A program made the position numbers and the translations under genes. The notes under the pieces are model-generated. The model was not told the origin of the DNA and ran no database searches. It saw nothing but the letters and a program-made list of their open reading frames with translations. From assembly GCA_947628675.1 (NCBI GenBank), contig CANRAR010000001.1:1-64000 (forward strand): a stretch of DNA of 64,000 bases, written 5' to 3'. The stretch is from an uncultured Clostridia bacterium. GTDB taxonomy: Bacteria; Bacillota; Clostridia; Christensenellales; Borkfalkiaceae. Shown piece after piece: positions 30,904-39,185 of the stretch (position 1 is its first letter; every line of letters starts with the position of its first letter).

Positions 30904-33870
30904 ATGAAGGGGAAGAACACAAATGTCAAGACGCTCGGAAAGACGTTGACCGTACTTTTGATCGTCTGCGTGGTATTGCTCGTGGCATGCCTCACCGCCT
31001 CTTTGGTGCTCGCCGTCGGCGGATCGGGTCAGTCGGCGTACGACGTCGCCGTGAAAAACGGTTTCGTCGGCACGGAAGAGGAGTGGCTCGAAAGCCTGAA
31101 AGGCGACAAGGGCGACAAAGGCGACACGGGCGCAACGGGTGCGACGGGCGCAGCGGGCGCAACGGGTGCGACGGGCGCGGAAGGCGCAGAGGGTCCCGAG
31201 GGCGCGGAGGGCAAGGACGGCGCAACGTGGTTCACGGGCACGGGCAACCCCAATGAGAGCACGGTGGACGGCGCGGCGGAGGGGGACTACTACCTCGATA
31301 CCACGACGGGCGTCATCTACAAGAAGGAGAGCACTTCGTGGACGCAGCAGGGCGTGCTTGCGGGTTCGAGCGGGACGCTCGACGAGGTGACGGTCACCTT
31401 CGACGCGCGCACTTCGGCGGGCGCGAAGTTTGCCCTCGCGGACATTCAGGGGCAAGATCAAAAGAATAAGGACAAATGGAGCTACGACGGACAATTTATT
31501 ACATATAAAGTAACGAAGGGGGAGACCATTGAAAATCTTCCCGCGCCCACGCTCGACCACTGCGCGTTCCTCGGCTGGTACACGGGCTCGGGCGTGAACG
31601 ATGCGCAGGTCACCGTTGCAACGCCCATCACCCGCAACATGAAGCTCACGGCGCGGTACGAATTCAACGACACCGCCCGCGTGCTCTCCATGGCGAAAGG
31701 CGGTGTGGAAATCGCCGACAAAGCCAACGAGAAGTTGGTTTGGGCGAAGGAGTCGACGGTCACGGACTACAAAGCGGACTATAACTTTAAGGTTATCGCC
31801 GCCGAGACGGACAACATCGAAATTTACGTCAAGCGTGCGAATGCGGCTCCCGTCAAATGGGGCGGCAACAATACCGCGGGCACCGTGGTAGCAAGCGATT
31901 GGAATGCGGGCGTATACGACATTACCATTAAAGACGGTTACTTCACGTCCTCCACGCGCGTGACCTCGGAGAACTTCGATAAGTATTTGGAGGGCACGAG
32001 CCCCACGTTGAACGTCTATACCGTTATGGTAATAAAGAACGGGGACACGGAAAATCCGCTCTCCAAGTTCACGGTGCACTTTGAGGACGCGGAGAACACC
32101 GATCTCTCCACGCCCGGCACCGAACAGGGCAAACTTGCCGATCTTACGGGCGGGCACGGCGCAAATTGGAGCGAGATCCAGAACGACCAAGTTCTCACCG
32201 AGCAGTTCATCATCTCGCACAGCGCGCTCGATGTAGGCAAACAGCCCACGATCACCATGAAGGTGAAATATTGGATGAACGAAAACGTAGGAAGCGCGAC
32301 CGAACAGAGTTACGTCTATACCGTGAACGCAGACGGGCACACCTTTACCTGCGATCAAGGAGAGGGGTGGACGAATGAAGCAAACGGTAGCGGCTACTTT
32401 AAGATCACGGAGATGAACGTCACGAAGGACTTCCTCGAATTTACCGTAGAGGGCGGCGGTTACACGATCGAAAAATCCGACGGAAATGTCTATCATCATG
32501 CAATCTCCTTTGTCTATGAGCTCGACACCACCAAACTCGACGTGCTCGGCAACAAGGCGGGCGAGCAGTTCAACGAAGGCACGGAGCCCACAACGATTGA
32601 CGCGAAAGCGATGAGGCTTATTTCCACCACTCCCAACAGCCTCGCCAATTCCTTCCGCGCAGGAGCTGTGACCAAATTTGATTTCTTGATCGATTTGATA
32701 AGCACTCGCCTTTCCGATCATGATTTAACTATCAATTTGCTTAGCAACGTGTATTTCATGATCGATAACGTAGGTTTTGAGGTTCCCACCAATGGAAACG
32801 CGCTCACAGTCAATAAAGACGACTTTGCTATGACCGTCCAACTCAAAAATAACACTTCGAGTGGCAAGGAGCAAGTTATGCTGTCCGTGACGGAGTTCAA
32901 GTTCATTACGGAAGGGACGAAAACGATCGAACTGCACTTCACCTATCAAGGCGTGGAAAGAGTTTGGAGTGTCACACGGTATGTGTCCCCCGCCGACGCG
33001 CTCCGCAACGCGAGCGAGCTGTTGTTGGAGGCTTGGGAAATGTTCTTGAAGGAAGGGGGATACCTCAACGAAACAAGAGCTCCCTACACGCTGAAAGCAG
33101 AGAATGCGGACGTCGCAAACAACAGCGGTGTGCAAAAACTTGTCGCTCTTATCAATCAGATGTACGCGGGTTCGCTTGATTACAACGGCACGGAAATTCA
33201 AGAAATGTATAAGGTTGGTGGTCCCGGTTCGTCGGGCAGCGCAATTCTTGGAACAGACGGCATCGGCGGGCAGCTTTTCGACAACCCCGGATTTTTGAAG
33301 TTGATGCAAAATACCACTTTTGATACCAGCAAAATTGACGAATTCAATGGATTTGCCGATGCGGTCATCGAAGAACTGCAAGCAAAGTACACGAGCGGCA
33401 CCCATGTTCCCTCGAAGCAAGCCCTCTACACCTTCTTTGCAACGTCAATTCTTCCCCACTTCGATGCTAGCCAGTGGGGCAACACGTTAAAACTCGGCAC
33501 CTATTGGATCTTCTCGGAATTCAAGAATTGGACGAAGATGGATGAGGATAATACGGCTTATTCCTGTGCGTCTGCATTCTTGTATTGCTTCGGCACGCCG
33601 AAGGTCGCGGCGAACTTTGTGAAACTTGCGTTTGAAAAGTACGGCGCGGCGAATGCGGCAGACTTCTACGACGGCATCCAGGGCGCGGCGGACGACGCGC
33701 AGGATATGAACGAAGATGAACTTGCGGCGTACGAGGCGTTTACCGCGGCACACGAGGCGCTGCACCTCGCGGGCGGGCTCAGCCAAGCGGACGAGGCGAT
33801 CGTGAATGACTTCATGGATAAACTCAACGCACTCTGCGAGCTCTACGCGGCGAGGAAAATTTCGGCATAA
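30904..33870 (+). CDS. large surface protein with collagen-like and InlB-type repeats
   Basis: A 988-residue protein. It has an N-terminal membrane anchor (about 13-38); the motif YDVAVKNGFVGTEEEWLESL (about 46-65); 14 Gly-X-Y triplets (about 67-108, GDKGDKGDTGATGATG and onward); a Listeria-Bacteroides-type repeat with FLGWYTGSG (about 195-255); then some 700 residues of mostly beta-rich sequence and a helical C-terminus (about 700-985) with no motif I know and no LPxTG. The part around 32.6-33.4 kb is clearly less GC-rich than its surroundings, which hints at a composite origin. AGGAGG precedes the ATG. It is probably co-transcribed with the upstream membrane protein. Confidence 0.8.
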   Translation: MKGKNTNVKTLGKTLTVLLIVCVVLLVACLTASLVLAVGGSGQSAYDVAVKNGFVGTEEEWLESLKGDKGDKGDTGATGATGAAGATGATGAEGAEGPEGAEGKDGATWFTGTGNPNESTVDGAAEGDYYLDTTTGVIYKKESTSWTQQGVLAGSSGTLDEVTVTFDARTSAGAKFALADIQGQDQKNKDKWSYDGQFITYKVTKGETIENLPAPTLDHCAFLGWYTGSGVNDAQVTVATPITRNMKLTARYEFNDTARVLSMAKGGVEIADKANEKLVWAKESTVTDYKADYNFKVIAAETDNIEIYVKRANAAPVKWGGNNTAGTVVASDWNAGVYDITIKDGYFTSSTRVTSENFDKYLEGTSPTLNVYTVMVIKNGDTENPLSKFTVHFEDAENTDLSTPGTEQGKLADLTGGHGANWSEIQNDQVLTEQFIISHSALDVGKQPTITMKVKYWMNENVGSATEQSYVYTVNADGHTFTCDQGEGWTNEANGSGYFKITEMNVTKDFLEFTVEGGGYTIEKSDGNVYHHAISFVYELDTTKLDVLGNKAGEQFNEGTEPTTIDAKAMRLISTTPNSLANSFRAGAVTKFDFLIDLISTRLSDHDLTINLLSNVYFMIDNVGFEVPTNGNALTVNKDDFAMTVQLKNNTSSGKEQVMLSVTEFKFITEGTKTIELHFTYQGVERVWSVTRYVSPADALRNASELLLEAWEMFLKEGGYLNETRAPYTLKAENADVANNSGVQKLVALINQMYAGSLDYNGTEIQEMYKVGGPGSSGSAILGTDGIGGQLFDNPGFLKLMQNTTFDTSKIDEFNGFADAVIEELQAKYTSGTHVPSKQALYTFFATSILPHFDASQWGNTLKLGTYWIFSEFKNWTKMDEDNTAYSCASAFLYCFGTPKVAANFVKLAFEKYGAANAADFYDGIQGAADDAQDMNEDELAAYEAFTAAHEALHLAGGLSQADEAIVNDFMDKLNALCELYAARKISA

Positions 33871-33915
33871 CGATTGGAACAAAAAGCCCGCGCCGCATGA
33901 CGGCGCGGGGAAGGG

Positions 33916-33951
33916 AGCCGCCCGAGGCATTCGCCTCAGGCGGCTGTTTTT
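33916..33951 (+). terminator. terminator after the collagen-like gene
   Basis: AGCCGCCCGAGGC pairs with GCCTCAGGCGGCT (one mismatch), followed by five T. Confidence 0.8.
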
Positions 33952-34012
33952 ATGCGGGGAGGGGGTGGAGCGCGATGAAGGGCGCTTGGCGGGGCGGTAG
34001 AAGGGGGAGGAA

Positions 34013-34102
34013 TCGGACTGCGTTTTTCGGGATTCTTCACCCCCTCCCGCGTCTGTCGCGCGGAGGCGGGGGCAGGCGCGGGAGGGGGTGAAGAATGACG
34101 CG
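34013..34102. repeat. module A variant enclosing a large palindrome
   Basis: GACTGCGTTTTTCGGGATTC opens the repeat and GAAGAATGACGCG closes it. Inside, CACCCCCTCCCGCG is complementary to CGCGGGAGGGGGTG. No gene lies between 33871 and 34230. Confidence 0.7.
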
Positions 34103-34230
34103 TTTACCCCTGCGCGGGGCGTGGTTTTCACGAGTGGTTCAGAATGACGCAGGGACAAGCAGGGGCGCGGTGTTCTCAAATATAATAAAGCCGCCCGCGC
34201 ATTCAGCGCGGGCGGCACATTGTTTGTTTC

Positions 34231-34701
34231 TCAAAGAGCGAGGCCGAGGATCGTCCAGAGCAGTACCACGATGAGGAGAACGCCCCAAAGTGCGCACTTG
34301 CCGCATTCCAACGCGAGTTCGTGCTTATCGTCCTTCTTGTACCAAGCAAAGTACAGCGCGGCGCCCGCGGGGAAGAGCAGGGAAAGCACTTGCCACCCGA
34401 GGAGTTTGGTGTTCGTAAACGTCTGCTTGAACCAAGGCCCGATCGAGGTGTAGAACTTGACGCTCGCCTGTGCATCGACTGCGAAACCCAGCCCGATGAA
34501 CAGCACCGCGATCCCGAGGTACAGGAAGCAGAGCACGTAGACGCCGCCCGACAGGGTGAAGAGGTTCATGATCAGCGAAATGAGGCTGACGGAAAGGAAA
34601 AACGATACGTCGTGATCGGTGTGCCGGAACAGGTATCCGTAATAGAACAGCACGAATATCGTCAGAGGCAACGTGATGACGCTCAAAACCAAATAGACCA
34701 T
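34231..34701 (-). CDS. four-helix membrane protein, function unknown
   Basis: A 156-residue integral membrane protein with hydrophobic segments at about 2-24, 33-75 (two closely spaced), 100-118 and 135-155. The polar loops include WFKQTFTNTKLLGW and WYKKDDKHELALECGKCALW. No family is recognised. It is a single-gene unit on the minus strand with its own near-consensus promoter and GGGGGAA before the ATG. Confidence 0.7.
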   Translation of the reverse strand: MVYLVLSVITLPLTIFVLFYYGYLFRHTDHDVSFFLSVSLISLIMNLFTLSGGVYVLCFLYLGIAVLFIGLGFAVDAQASVKFYTSIGPWFKQTFTNTKLLGWQVLSLLFPAGAALYFAWYKKDDKHELALECGKCALWGVLLIVVLLWTILGLAL

Positions 34702-34736
34702 TACAATATTCCCCCATATTCAATTGACTTATTTGC

Positions 34737-34765
34737 ATTATACTACGCGCGCGCGGGGTTGTCAA
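34737..34765 (-). promoter_or_regulatory. promoter of the four-helix membrane protein gene
   Basis: On the minus strand: TTGACA, 17-base spacer, TATAAT, then a 35-base leader. Confidence 0.85.
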
Positions 34766-34826
34766 GATAACATTTGAAAATTTTGGAAAATTTCGGACAC
34801 CTTTTTGTGAAAAATGGTTGTGGCAG

Positions 34827-34989
34827 GTGGAAGATACGCTCGGCGCGCGCCCGTCCGCTTCTGCGGACGGGCGCGCGGCTCGGTATGAGGAGCGCGACGG
34901 GTGTCGGGGGTGACGGACTTCGTTTTTCGGGATCCTTCGCGGATAAGCCGCTGCGGACTGCGTAAAGCAATTCGGCTCAGGATGACGCG
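34827..34989. repeat. modules C and A in series
   Basis: Module C: GATACGCTCGG ... GGCTCGGTATGAGG enclosing a 14-bp GC palindrome. Then inverted module A: CGGACTTCGTTTTTCGGGAT ... AGGATGACGCG. No gene is visible. Confidence 0.75.
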
Positions 34990-35060
34990 TTTATTCACGC
35001 ACGGGGGCAGTATGACGCGGGGGGCGAAGGGGGCACATAAATCGGGGTGGGGGAATAAGA

Positions 35061-35236
35061 TAGGGTGACTGTGCCGAAAGCAGTACGTTCTTTCGATAGC
35101 GTGACTGCGCAAAAGCGGCGTGTTCTTACGATAAGGTGACTGCGCAAAAGCGGCGCGTTCGTACGATGGGATAACTGCGCCGAAAGCAGTACGTTCTTAC
35201 GATAGTGTAACTGCGCCTTGCACGGCGCGGTCTTAC
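35061..35236 (+). repeat. five imperfect 35-36 bp tandem repeats upstream of the ZIP gene
   Basis: Each unit reads roughly GTGACTGCGC-CGAAAGCAG-TACGTTCTTACGATA. Units begin near 35065, 35101, 35136, 35170 and 35206; the last is the most divergent and ends 13 bases before the start codon of the transporter gene. There are no unique spacers, so this is not a CRISPR array. Confidence 0.85.
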
Positions 35237-35249
35237 GGGGGTCTTACCA

Positions 35250-36023
35250 ATGCAGTGGTTTTTGTCGCTTCCCGCCTCGTTGCAGGCGCTCCTCGTCTCC
35301 GCCTTTATGTACGCGATGACGGCGCTCGGCGCGGCGTGTGTGTTCTTCTCCAAAAAGCCCAATCCCGCCGTTTTGACGCTGTGCGCGGGCTTTGCCGCGG
35401 GCATCATGATCGCCGCGAGTTTCTTCTCCCTCCTCCTTCCCGCCCTCGGATATGACAGCGTTTTGCCGAATTTTGCCACCGTCACCATCGGTTTTTTGCT
35501 CGGCGGCGCGTTTATCATCGTCTCCGACCTCGTGTTTACGCGCAAGGAGGAGCGCTTTCGGGGACTGGGCGGCGGGCGGAATGCCCTTCTCTTTCTCGCC
35601 GTGACCCTCCACAACATTCCCGAGGGCATGGCGGTGGGCGTGGCGTTTGCCGCGGCTCCCCTGGAGGGGGGCGGCGCGCTCTCGGCGCTCCTTCTCGCCT
35701 TCGGCATCGCCGTGCAGAACTTCCCCGAGGGGATGTGCGTCGCCTTTCCCCTGCGCAAAGAGGGGCTCTCCCGCCTCAAAAGTTTTGCCTTTTCGCAGGG
35801 CTCGGGCGCGGTGGAGATCCCCGCCTGCGTTCTGGGAGCGCTCGCCGCGAGTTTTGTGGCGGGGCTCCTGCCGTGGGCCTTGGCCTTCTCCGCGGGCGCG
35901 ATGATCGCCGTCGTCTGCTCCGAACTCGTGCCCGAATGCTTCTCGGGAAACAAGACGCTCGCCTCGGCGGGCATCGTTGCGGGATTTTGCTTCATGATGC
36001 TTTTGGACGTCGCCCTCGGATAG
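35250..36023 (+). CDS. ZIP-family divalent metal transporter
   Basis: A 257-residue transporter with eight membrane helices. The metal-binding helices are intact: LFLAVTLHNIPEGMAVG (HNIPEG) and FGIAVQNFPEGMCVAF. It imports Zn2+, Mn2+ or Fe2+ in the manner of ZupT. There is no clear Shine-Dalgarno sequence (GGGGGTC is nearest). The upstream DNA is a five-unit tandem repeat that may act in regulation. Metal specificity cannot be read from the sequence. Confidence 0.9.
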   Translation: MQWFLSLPASLQALLVSAFMYAMTALGAACVFFSKKPNPAVLTLCAGFAAGIMIAASFFSLLLPALGYDSVLPNFATVTIGFLLGGAFIIVSDLVFTRKEERFRGLGGGRNALLFLAVTLHNIPEGMAVGVAFAAAPLEGGGALSALLLAFGIAVQNFPEGMCVAFPLRKEGLSRLKSFAFSQGSGAVEIPACVLGALAASFVAGLLPWALAFSAGAMIAVVCSELVPECFSGNKTLASAGIVAGFCFMMLLDVALG

Positions 36024-36113
36024 CGAAAACTCGCAGCGTTTTGCTGTTTTTTGAAAAAATTCCCCCACACTTGGCAGGTATAAAGGGCGCGAAAGTTGCG
36101 CATACTTCGGGAT

Positions 36114-36959
36114 ATGAAACAGGAAAAAATTTCCGAAACCAAGGAGGCAGAGCGCACCGCGCCGCCGAGAAAGGTCGCCGTCGTCGTCGGGGGTTCCTCG
36201 GGCATCGGCAGGGAGACCGCCCTCAAACTCGTGGGGCGGGGCTACCGCGTGTTCAACATCTCGCGGACGCCCTTCAAGGGGGAACGGGTGCGCACCGTCA
36301 CCGCCGACGCCGCGCAGGAGGGCGAACTCAAGAAGGCCATCGCCTCGATCGGCGAGGAAGTCGAGGCCGTCGATCTTCTCGTCTACTCTGCGGGGTTCTC
36401 TATGGCGGCGCCCCTCGAACACGCCAAGAGCAACGATTACAGGTATCTCTTCGAGGTCAACTACTTCGGCGCTATCGAAGCCCTGCGCGCCGCGGCTCCC
36501 TTCCTCAAAAAGCGGGGCGGAAGGGCGGTGCTCGTCGGCTCCCTGGGGGGCGATCTGCCCATTCCCTACGACGGGTTTTATTCTTCCTCCAAGGCCGCCC
36601 TTGCCATGCTCGCGCGGGAGACCGACCTCGAACTGCGGGCGAGCGGAGTGCGGGTGAGCGCCATGTTGCCCGGCGGGACTTCCACCGATTTCACCTACGC
36701 GCGGAGGGTGTACGGCGAGGACGAGAGCAAGGATTATTCCCCTTCGGTGAAGAAGGCGAGCGCCGCGCTTGCCAATATGGAGCAGGGCGGCATGAACCCC
36801 TCGCTCGTCGCCGACGCCATTCTGAAACTCGCCGAACGGCGCAACCCGCCCACCATCGCCACCGCGGGCGGCAAAAATACGGTTGCGCGGTACCTGTATA
36901 AGATGCTGCCCGAGCGCGTCACCGATTGGGTGGTGAGGAGGAAGTTTAATCAAAAGTAA
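36114..36959 (+). CDS. short-chain dehydrogenase/reductase
   Basis: A 281-residue NAD(P)-dependent oxidoreductase of the SDR family. The Rossmann motif is GGSSGIGRE (usually TGxxxGIG), the active-site Ser is in VLVGSLGG and the Tyr/Lys pair is in FYSSSKAAL. The N-terminal 20 residues are polar and dispensable. ATG 36114 has no Shine-Dalgarno sequence; a TTG at 36096 is an in-frame alternative. The C-terminal region (VARYLYKMLPERV) resembles SDRs acting on lipids or steroids, but the substrate is unknown. Confidence 0.85.
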   Translation: MKQEKISETKEAERTAPPRKVAVVVGGSSGIGRETALKLVGRGYRVFNISRTPFKGERVRTVTADAAQEGELKKAIASIGEEVEAVDLLVYSAGFSMAAPLEHAKSNDYRYLFEVNYFGAIEALRAAAPFLKKRGGRAVLVGSLGGDLPIPYDGFYSSSKAALAMLARETDLELRASGVRVSAMLPGGTSTDFTYARRVYGEDESKDYSPSVKKASAALANMEQGGMNPSLVADAILKLAERRNPPTIATAGGKNTVARYLYKMLPERVTDWVVRRKFNQK

Positions 36960-36976
36960 ATTCGCAAAAAATCTTT

Positions 36977-37175
36977 TTCCCGTGCGCCTGTCGCCTTGGG
37001 GCGGCGGCGCGTGTGAAAAATATTTTTTGCGCCCCGCCCGCACCATTTTCGACCAAGGGCGGCACGAGGAGCATAGCGACGAAGTAGGGGTTAGGTTGTG
37101 CATCTCTCAATAGTTCGCCCGCGAATAATACGTTCTCAAAGTCATTAAGCCTACGGTAGTGTGGCAAATGGGGGC
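36977..37175. repeat. module D remnant and LPHYRRLNDFE repeat (inverted copy)
   Basis: CCCCGCCCGCACCATTTTCG ... AAGGGCGGCACGAG is module D. At 37100-37170, in inverted orientation, is a ~75-base sequence also found at about 47830-47905. Its sense strand could encode PHLPHYRRLNDFE-VLF-GE in both places, but neither copy has a start codon of its own. Confidence 0.65.
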
Positions 37176-37353
37176 GTGGAGCGGCGGGAGACCCGCCTCC
37201 CACCGAGCGCCACCGTGCAGGAGCTCGGCGGCGCATAGTAACCCCTCTCCCTATATCCCCCTCTCCGCGCCGAAGGTGCGGGGAGGGGGATATGACGGAC
37301 TGCGTTTTGCACGCGGGCATGGGTCAAATCAGAAGAATTTCAAAGGAATTTTT

Positions 37354-37380
37354 GCCCCTCTTGACAAGAGGGGCATTTTT
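37354..37380 (+). terminator. terminator whose loop contains the next promoter's -35 box
   Basis: GCCCCTCTT-GAC-AAGAGGGGC, then ATTTTT. It is the first strong terminator after the SDR gene. The loop and the adjoining stem bases form the TTGACA of the following promoter. Confidence 0.8.
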
Positions 37381-37390
37381 GTGATACAAT
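37361..37390 (+). promoter_or_regulatory. promoter of the rod-shaped RNA
   Basis: TTGACA, 18-base spacer, TACAAT preceded by TGA. Transcription should begin at about 37397, exactly at the base of the long stem of the RNA. Confidence 0.85.
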
Positions 37391-37395
37391 AATTA

Positions 37396-37613
37396 CGCCA
37401 AACAATTCTTATTATCCGTAGGGAGTACGATTTTTTGATGACTTAAACCGTATTGTTTTTTCGCATATTCCAAACAATGGATTTGGCAAAATTGCAAATT
37501 CCACTTATGTTTGGTATATGCGAATGCTTGTACTCCGCGTAAGAATTGTTTGGCGACAATCGGGGTTTGCGTTTTGCAGTGCGCTTAACTTCGGTTGGCG
37601 CACTTTTTATTTT
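37396..37613 (+). ncRNA. candidate rod-shaped structured RNA (6S-like or regulatory leader)
   Basis: The 5' arm 37396-37411 (CGCCAAACAATTCTTA) is perfectly complementary to 37540-37555. Further in, GGAGTAC pairs with GTACTCC. A large asymmetric internal loop follows (about 33 bases against 7). Then CGCATATTCCAAAC pairs with GTTTGGTATATGCG, and an apical hairpin closes the rod. The segment ends in a terminator (AGTGCG...CGCACT, then TTTTTATTTTT). A long rod with a central bubble is the shape of 6S RNA, but a leader controlling the lipoprotein gene that begins 18 bases later fits equally well. Confidence 0.6.
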
Positions 37614-37630
37614 TACAGAGGTGATGAAGT

Positions 37631-38077
37631 ATGAAAAAAGCAAGGCAATGGTTATTTGTGGTGGTATCGATCTTAATTTTCAGCGTGTGTATGATGTCTG
37701 CATGTGCAGGCCAAACGGGACAGGAAGAGGAAGAAGAAGATTATCCTGTTGTCGGAATATGGCATGCATCTACTTCTTGGCATGAAATCACGCATTCCAA
37801 TATTGGAGGCTTATCACATGATTTTGACGATCTATACCAACTCGATATTTATTTTGATTTCAGGGAGGACGGTACGCTACGGAATAAACGTACGCTATCC
37901 ATGAATGGTATAGAATGGAAAGATGATTTTACCGATTGGGTTATTCTGAATATCACGTGGACTGTTTCGGGGAACGTCATTACCCTTTCGAGCGGAAAGC
38001 AATATGTAATCGTTGACGATCAGTTTGATGACATGTATACAGGAAATAAAATCCTGCATTACATAAAAGAAAACTAA
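37631..38077 (+). CDS. small lipoprotein, lipocalin-like fold suspected
   Basis: A 148-residue protein with a signal peptide ending in MMSAC (lipobox, Cys about 25), a short acidic stretch (EEEEED), then a compact beta-rich domain with VVGIWHAS and WVILNITWTVSGNVITLSSG, the strand pattern of small lipocalin-like lipoproteins. GAGGTGATG precedes the ATG. Its codons are AT-rich compared with almost all other genes here, which suggests recent acquisition. It is the first gene after the rod-shaped RNA and its terminator. Confidence 0.7.
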   Translation: MKKARQWLFVVVSILIFSVCMMSACAGQTGQEEEEEDYPVVGIWHASTSWHEITHSNIGGLSHDFDDLYQLDIYFDFREDGTLRNKRTLSMNGIEWKDDFTDWVILNITWTVSGNVITLSSGKQYVIVDDQFDDMYTGNKILHYIKEN

Positions 38078-38112
38078 TAAATTCATTGTAATTTGCGGTT
38101 ATAGGAGAAGAT

Positions 38113-38433
38113 ATGTTACAAGTTTTATTCTTTTACATGTTTACATGGTGGTTCGCAAAACTCGAAAATAAAAAAGTTTTGATTGCGCATGCGGTTGCCG
38201 CCGGCATATTTGCGATATTTTATCTTGTAATCACCATTGTTGCAATCGTGGTCGTCATATCGACCGAGGAAATGGTAGTTTTGGTCGCTTTGTTTGTTGG
38301 TTTTGTTATGATGATCTTATTTTCGATTAGATCGCTAAGCGACATTGGAAAAATCAGAAATTTGCCCCCGAAGCCACAAGGAAACGAACAAAAAACCTCC
38401 ATGCAAAACACAGATATGAAGCCTCACACATGA
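38113..38433 (+). CDS. two- to three-helix membrane protein, unknown
   Basis: A 106-residue protein with hydrophobic segments at about 1-16, 25-49 and 55-75 and a polar C-terminal tail (PPKPQGNEQKTSMQNTD). ATAGGAGAAG precedes the ATG. It is AT-rich like its neighbours in the islet. No family is recognised. Confidence 0.6.
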   Translation: MLQVLFFYMFTWWFAKLENKKVLIAHAVAAGIFAIFYLVITIVAIVVVISTEEMVVLVALFVGFVMMILFSIRSLSDIGKIRNLPPKPQGNEQKTSMQNTDMKPHT

Positions 38434-38556
38434 CTGTAAATATGCTTCCATACTATTGAATTTGAAGTATATAGAAAAATCGACGGTTTTTGAAGGAAAA
38501 TCGGTTGTTTTCAACGAATATAAAAATAAAATATCAACCAAAAAGGAGAAAAAATA

Positions 38557-39027
38557 ATGAAAAACGACAACAAACCACATCTCGTATGCGGGCAGGTGTA
38601 CGGCACAAACTCGGGGGAAATTTACAGAGAAAAAGCCGAGTTATACGATTGGGCAAAATCGGGAGAGGCACATTTTGGAAGGCGCGGGCGGTCGCTCTAT
38701 GCAAGGAACGTAACGCCGGAAGGTTACGGCGTTTGGTGTATCGCTCACAGTAATTTGGAGGGCGGTATAGGAGGAAGTTGGGAAAATTTCATTTATGACG
38801 ACACGATCGAAGAGTTTTGGAAAAAACTCACGTTTGATTATCTGCATGACTTTTATGATACGACAACGCGTATTGTATTTGTCAAAAAGAATGGTGCATA
38901 TGAGTTTCTTGGCATTTATGAACTTATTGGAGAGCCAAATCTCGAAAAAAGGGAATGGTATGGAAAATACGGTTGTGTGAAAGTTTATCGCCGTATTTCC
39001 AAGTGCTATCCGATCATAAGCAAGTAA
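38557..39027 (+). CDS. hypothetical cytoplasmic protein of the AT-rich islet
   Basis: A 156-residue soluble protein, AAAAAGGAG upstream. The N-terminus (PHLVCGQVYGTNSGEIYREK) is followed by a Trp/Tyr-rich body and a C-terminal block VFVKKNGAYEFLGIYELIGE ... VKVYRRISKCYP. That last block resembles the small domains ('..FLGxY.. / ..RIS..YP') seen beside some HNH or modification-dependent nucleases, but the match is from memory and no catalytic motif is present. Its function is unknown. Confidence 0.6.
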   Translation: MKNDNKPHLVCGQVYGTNSGEIYREKAELYDWAKSGEAHFGRRGRSLYARNVTPEGYGVWCIAHSNLEGGIGGSWENFIYDDTIEEFWKKLTFDYLHDFYDTTTRIVFVKKNGAYEFLGIYELIGEPNLEKREWYGKYGCVKVYRRISKCYPIISK

Positions 39028-39035
39028 GGGCGGAA

Positions 39036-39090
39036 AGATACGCTCGCTTCGCTCGGTATGAGGGCGGCGGGCTTGGTATGAGGACGGACG
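39036..39090 (+). repeat. module C, minimal form
   Basis: GATACGCTCGCTTCGCTCGG followed by TATGAGG, then a second GCTTGGTATGAGG. Here the element is reduced to its conserved ends around a short palindrome. Confidence 0.65.
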
Positions 39091-39185
39091 GCGAGCGAGT
39101 GTATGAGGGCGTAGAGAAGGGTGGGGGGTACCCGCCCTTGTCCTTCCCGCACAAAAAACGATAGAACATTTCCCCCTCCATTCGC

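Noticed and set aside
35061-35236. Possible CRISPR array
   Set aside because: The units are contiguous imperfect repeats without unique spacers, and no cas genes are present. The same holds for the 43-bp array at 56.26 kb.
37100-37320. A protein gene on the minus strand containing LPHYRRLNDFE
   Set aside because: The open frame runs through module D and other repeats, has no start codon or ribosome site at the conserved part, and its copy at 47.8 kb lies in a different context. It is treated as a repeat or gene fragment.
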